From: M3007 sp964630705
GTDB taxonomy: Bacteria; Bacteroidota; Bacteroidia; Chitinophagales; Saprospiraceae
Direction of reading: 5' to 3'
Assembly: GCA_964630705.1 (NCBI GenBank)
Contig: CAZVZH010000245.1
Span: forward strand, 1-6,307
DNA: 6,307 bases
Shown piece after piece: positions 5,336 to 6,307 of the stretch. Positions within the stretch are counted from its first letter, which is position 1; every line of letters starts with the position of its first letter. Position numbers and translations under genes: made by a program. The notes under the pieces were generated by a model, which had not been told where the DNA came from, did not search any database, and worked only from the letters and a program-made list of their open reading frames with translations.

Positions 5336-6208
5336 TCATCCCTCCACGTATTTTTTAAAATTGTCCAAAATAGCCTGCCAGCCGGCGCGCTGCATCTCTT
5401 CGGCGTGTATGTTTTCAGCGTCGAAGGTTTCGCAGATGTGCGTTTTGCCGTCTTTTTCTTCAAACAAAACCTGCGCTTTGCGCCCGTCGTCCATGGTGTA
5501 GGCGATCGTCCGGTGGAGCTCGATGGTATCGTAGGCGCCGGAAAAATCGAAGATGAAGCTGCCGTCTTTGGCGGCCATGGTAAAGGTGAACCGCCCGCCC
5601 GGTTGCAGCTCGTTTTTCGCTTGCGGGCAGTGCCAGTCGTCGGAAGCCTGGTTCCATTTCACGATGTGTTCGGAGCCGGTCCAGGCGTCCCAAACTTTTT
5701 GAACGGGGGCATTTACCGTGGCTTCGACGGTGATAGGAGTTTGTCCCGCACCTGCGTGGGCTTTTTCCAGGTCGGCAACGACGATTTTCCGCATGTGCAT
5801 CATGGCGCCCATGACCCGCTGGGCTTTGGCCGGATCGGGGTCAGAGAGCAGGCGGGGCAGGGCTTCTGGCACGATTTGCCAGGAGAGTCCGTACTTGTCC
5901 CTGAGCCAGGCGCACATGCTTTCCTGGCCGCCATCGGCGGTGAGTTTTTCCCAGAAATAATCGACCTCCTGTTGGTCTTTGCAATCGACGATGAAGGAAA
6001 GGGCCTCGGTAAAATTGAATTGCGGGCCGCCGTTGAGGGCCGTGAATTCCTGGCCGTTGAGTTCAAAGCGGACCATGACCGCGGTTTCGCCGTTGCGAAA
6101 AACGCTTTTGATTCCGGAGTTTGGGAAAACGGAAACGTAAAAGTTCGCTGCCGCTTCGGCCTGGTTGTCAAACCAGAGACAGGGGGTGATTTTTTGAATT
6201 TTTGCCAT
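5336..6208 (-). CDS. VOC (PhnB-like) - SRPBCC (AHSA1-like) fusion protein
   Basis: I choose the ATG at 6208, giving 290 aa beginning MAKIQKITPCLWF, the usual start of PhnB-like proteins. An in-frame TTG at 6235 would add only nine unrelated residues. Residues 1-150 are a PhnB/'3-demethylubiquinone 3-methyltransferase-like' VOC domain: ITPCLWFDNQAEAAANFY (7-24), FTEALSFIVDC (66-76), YGLSWQIVPEALPRLL (106-121), and DPDPAKAQRVMGAMMHMRKI (123-142), the family's C-terminal helix. A short linker (HAGAGQTP) joins it to an AHSA1-like SRPBCC domain at about 159-288: ITVEATVNAPVQKVWDAWT (159-177), DDWHCPQA (190-197), GGRFTFTMAAKDGSF (204-218) and EMQRAGWQAILDNFKKYVE (271-289). SRPBCC proteins form a hydrophobic ligand cavity. 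Neither domain has an assigned reaction here, and the methyltransferase label is historical. Both halves are intact in one frame. No signal peptide; cytoplasmic. CACCTTTG (6238-6231 region, minus) is a one-mismatch -7 candidate. Confidence 0.92.
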   Translation of the reverse strand: MAKIQKITPCLWFDNQAEAAANFYVSVFPNSGIKSVFRNGETAVMVRFELNGQEFTALNGGPQFNFTEALSFIVDCKDQQEVDYFWEKLTADGGQESMCAWLRDKYGLSWQIVPEALPRLLSDPDPAKAQRVMGAMMHMRKIVVADLEKAHAGAGQTPITVEATVNAPVQKVWDAWTGSEHIVKWNQASDDWHCPQAKNELQPGGRFTFTMAAKDGSFIFDFSGAYDTIELHRTIAYTMDDGRKAQVLFEEKDGKTHICETFDAENIHAEEMQRAGWQAILDNFKKYVEG

Positions 6209-6270
6209 GGAACAAGAGTTGAGAGGTGTAGTCAAAGGTGGTCAACTAATGCTCCGGAAGGCTTCAAAAT

Positions 6271-6307
6271 TTTTCAAATTGGGCTTTTCAAATTGGACTT
6301 TTGACTT
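6271..6307. repeat. Second dispersed copy of the 37-bp intergenic repeat
   Basis: Aligned without gaps to 1660-1696, 34 of 37 bases are identical; the three changes fall at repeat positions 12, 13 and 25. It has the same three-part structure, two 14-nt units starting TTTTCAAATT and a short TTTTGACTT end, and the same orientation relative to the following minus-strand gene, whose ATG lies 62 nt away at 6208. It reaches the window edge, so any inverted partner arm would be outside. Confidence 0.75.

Noticed and set aside
6209..6235. Upstream TTG start for the VOC-SRPBCC gene
   Set aside because: It adds nine residues unlike any PhnB N-terminus, while the ATG at 6208 gives the typical family start.
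5267..6304. Plus-strand open frame of 345 codons antisense to the VOC-SRPBCC gene
   Set aside because: The minus strand encodes clear VOC and SRPBCC motifs across the same bases. The plus frame gives no recognisable domain and is explained by GC-rich codon bias.

Overview
The window looks like chromosomal DNA from a member of the Bacteroidota, with fairly GC-rich coding sequence and AT-rich intergenic gaps. Three things point there: a probable type IX secretion (T9SS) cargo protein, two lipoproteins with relaxed lipoboxes, and A-rich leaders without a clear Shine-Dalgarno sequence. One exact match to the Bacteroidetes promoter element TAnnTTTG precedes a gene. The style of the gene families suggests Saprospirales or relatives (Haliscomenobacter or Lewinella-like); that placement is inference. 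I see no RNA gene, transposase, CRISPR array or phage gene.

Layout. Bases 1-3955 hold four genes on the minus strand. Read in transcription order they are a MOSC-domain protein (3955-3128), a di-heme cytochrome c peroxidase/MauG-family lipoprotein (2964-1783), an uncharacterised lipoprotein that may be a beta barrel (1608-802), and a secreted protein cut by the left window edge (690-1). Gaps of 111-174 bp separate them, so they are probably independent transcription units. A divergent promoter region (3956-4050) leads to a two-gene plus-strand unit: a Uma2-family nuclease-like protein (4051-4683) and, 12 bp later, an HTATIP2-like NAD(P)-binding oxidoreductase (4696-5334). The latter ends one base away from the convergent stop of a minus-strand VOC-SRPBCC fusion protein (6208-5336). 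All gaps between genes are under 200 bp.

The genes do not form an obvious pathway. The redox proteins (MOSC/mARC-like, di-heme peroxidase, Rossmann oxidoreductase) are common housekeeping or accessory enzymes, and their proximity is not evidence of cooperation. The least expected signal is non-coding. A 37-bp intergenic repeat built from 14-nt units occurs at 1660-1696 and again, 34 of 37 identical, at 6271-6307. Next to the first copy, at 1727-1764, lies an inverted copy, which makes a REPIN-like doublet with a perfect 24-bp stem. Both same-orientation copies lie shortly upstream of a minus-strand gene. No strong case for a new multi-gene system can be made from this window.
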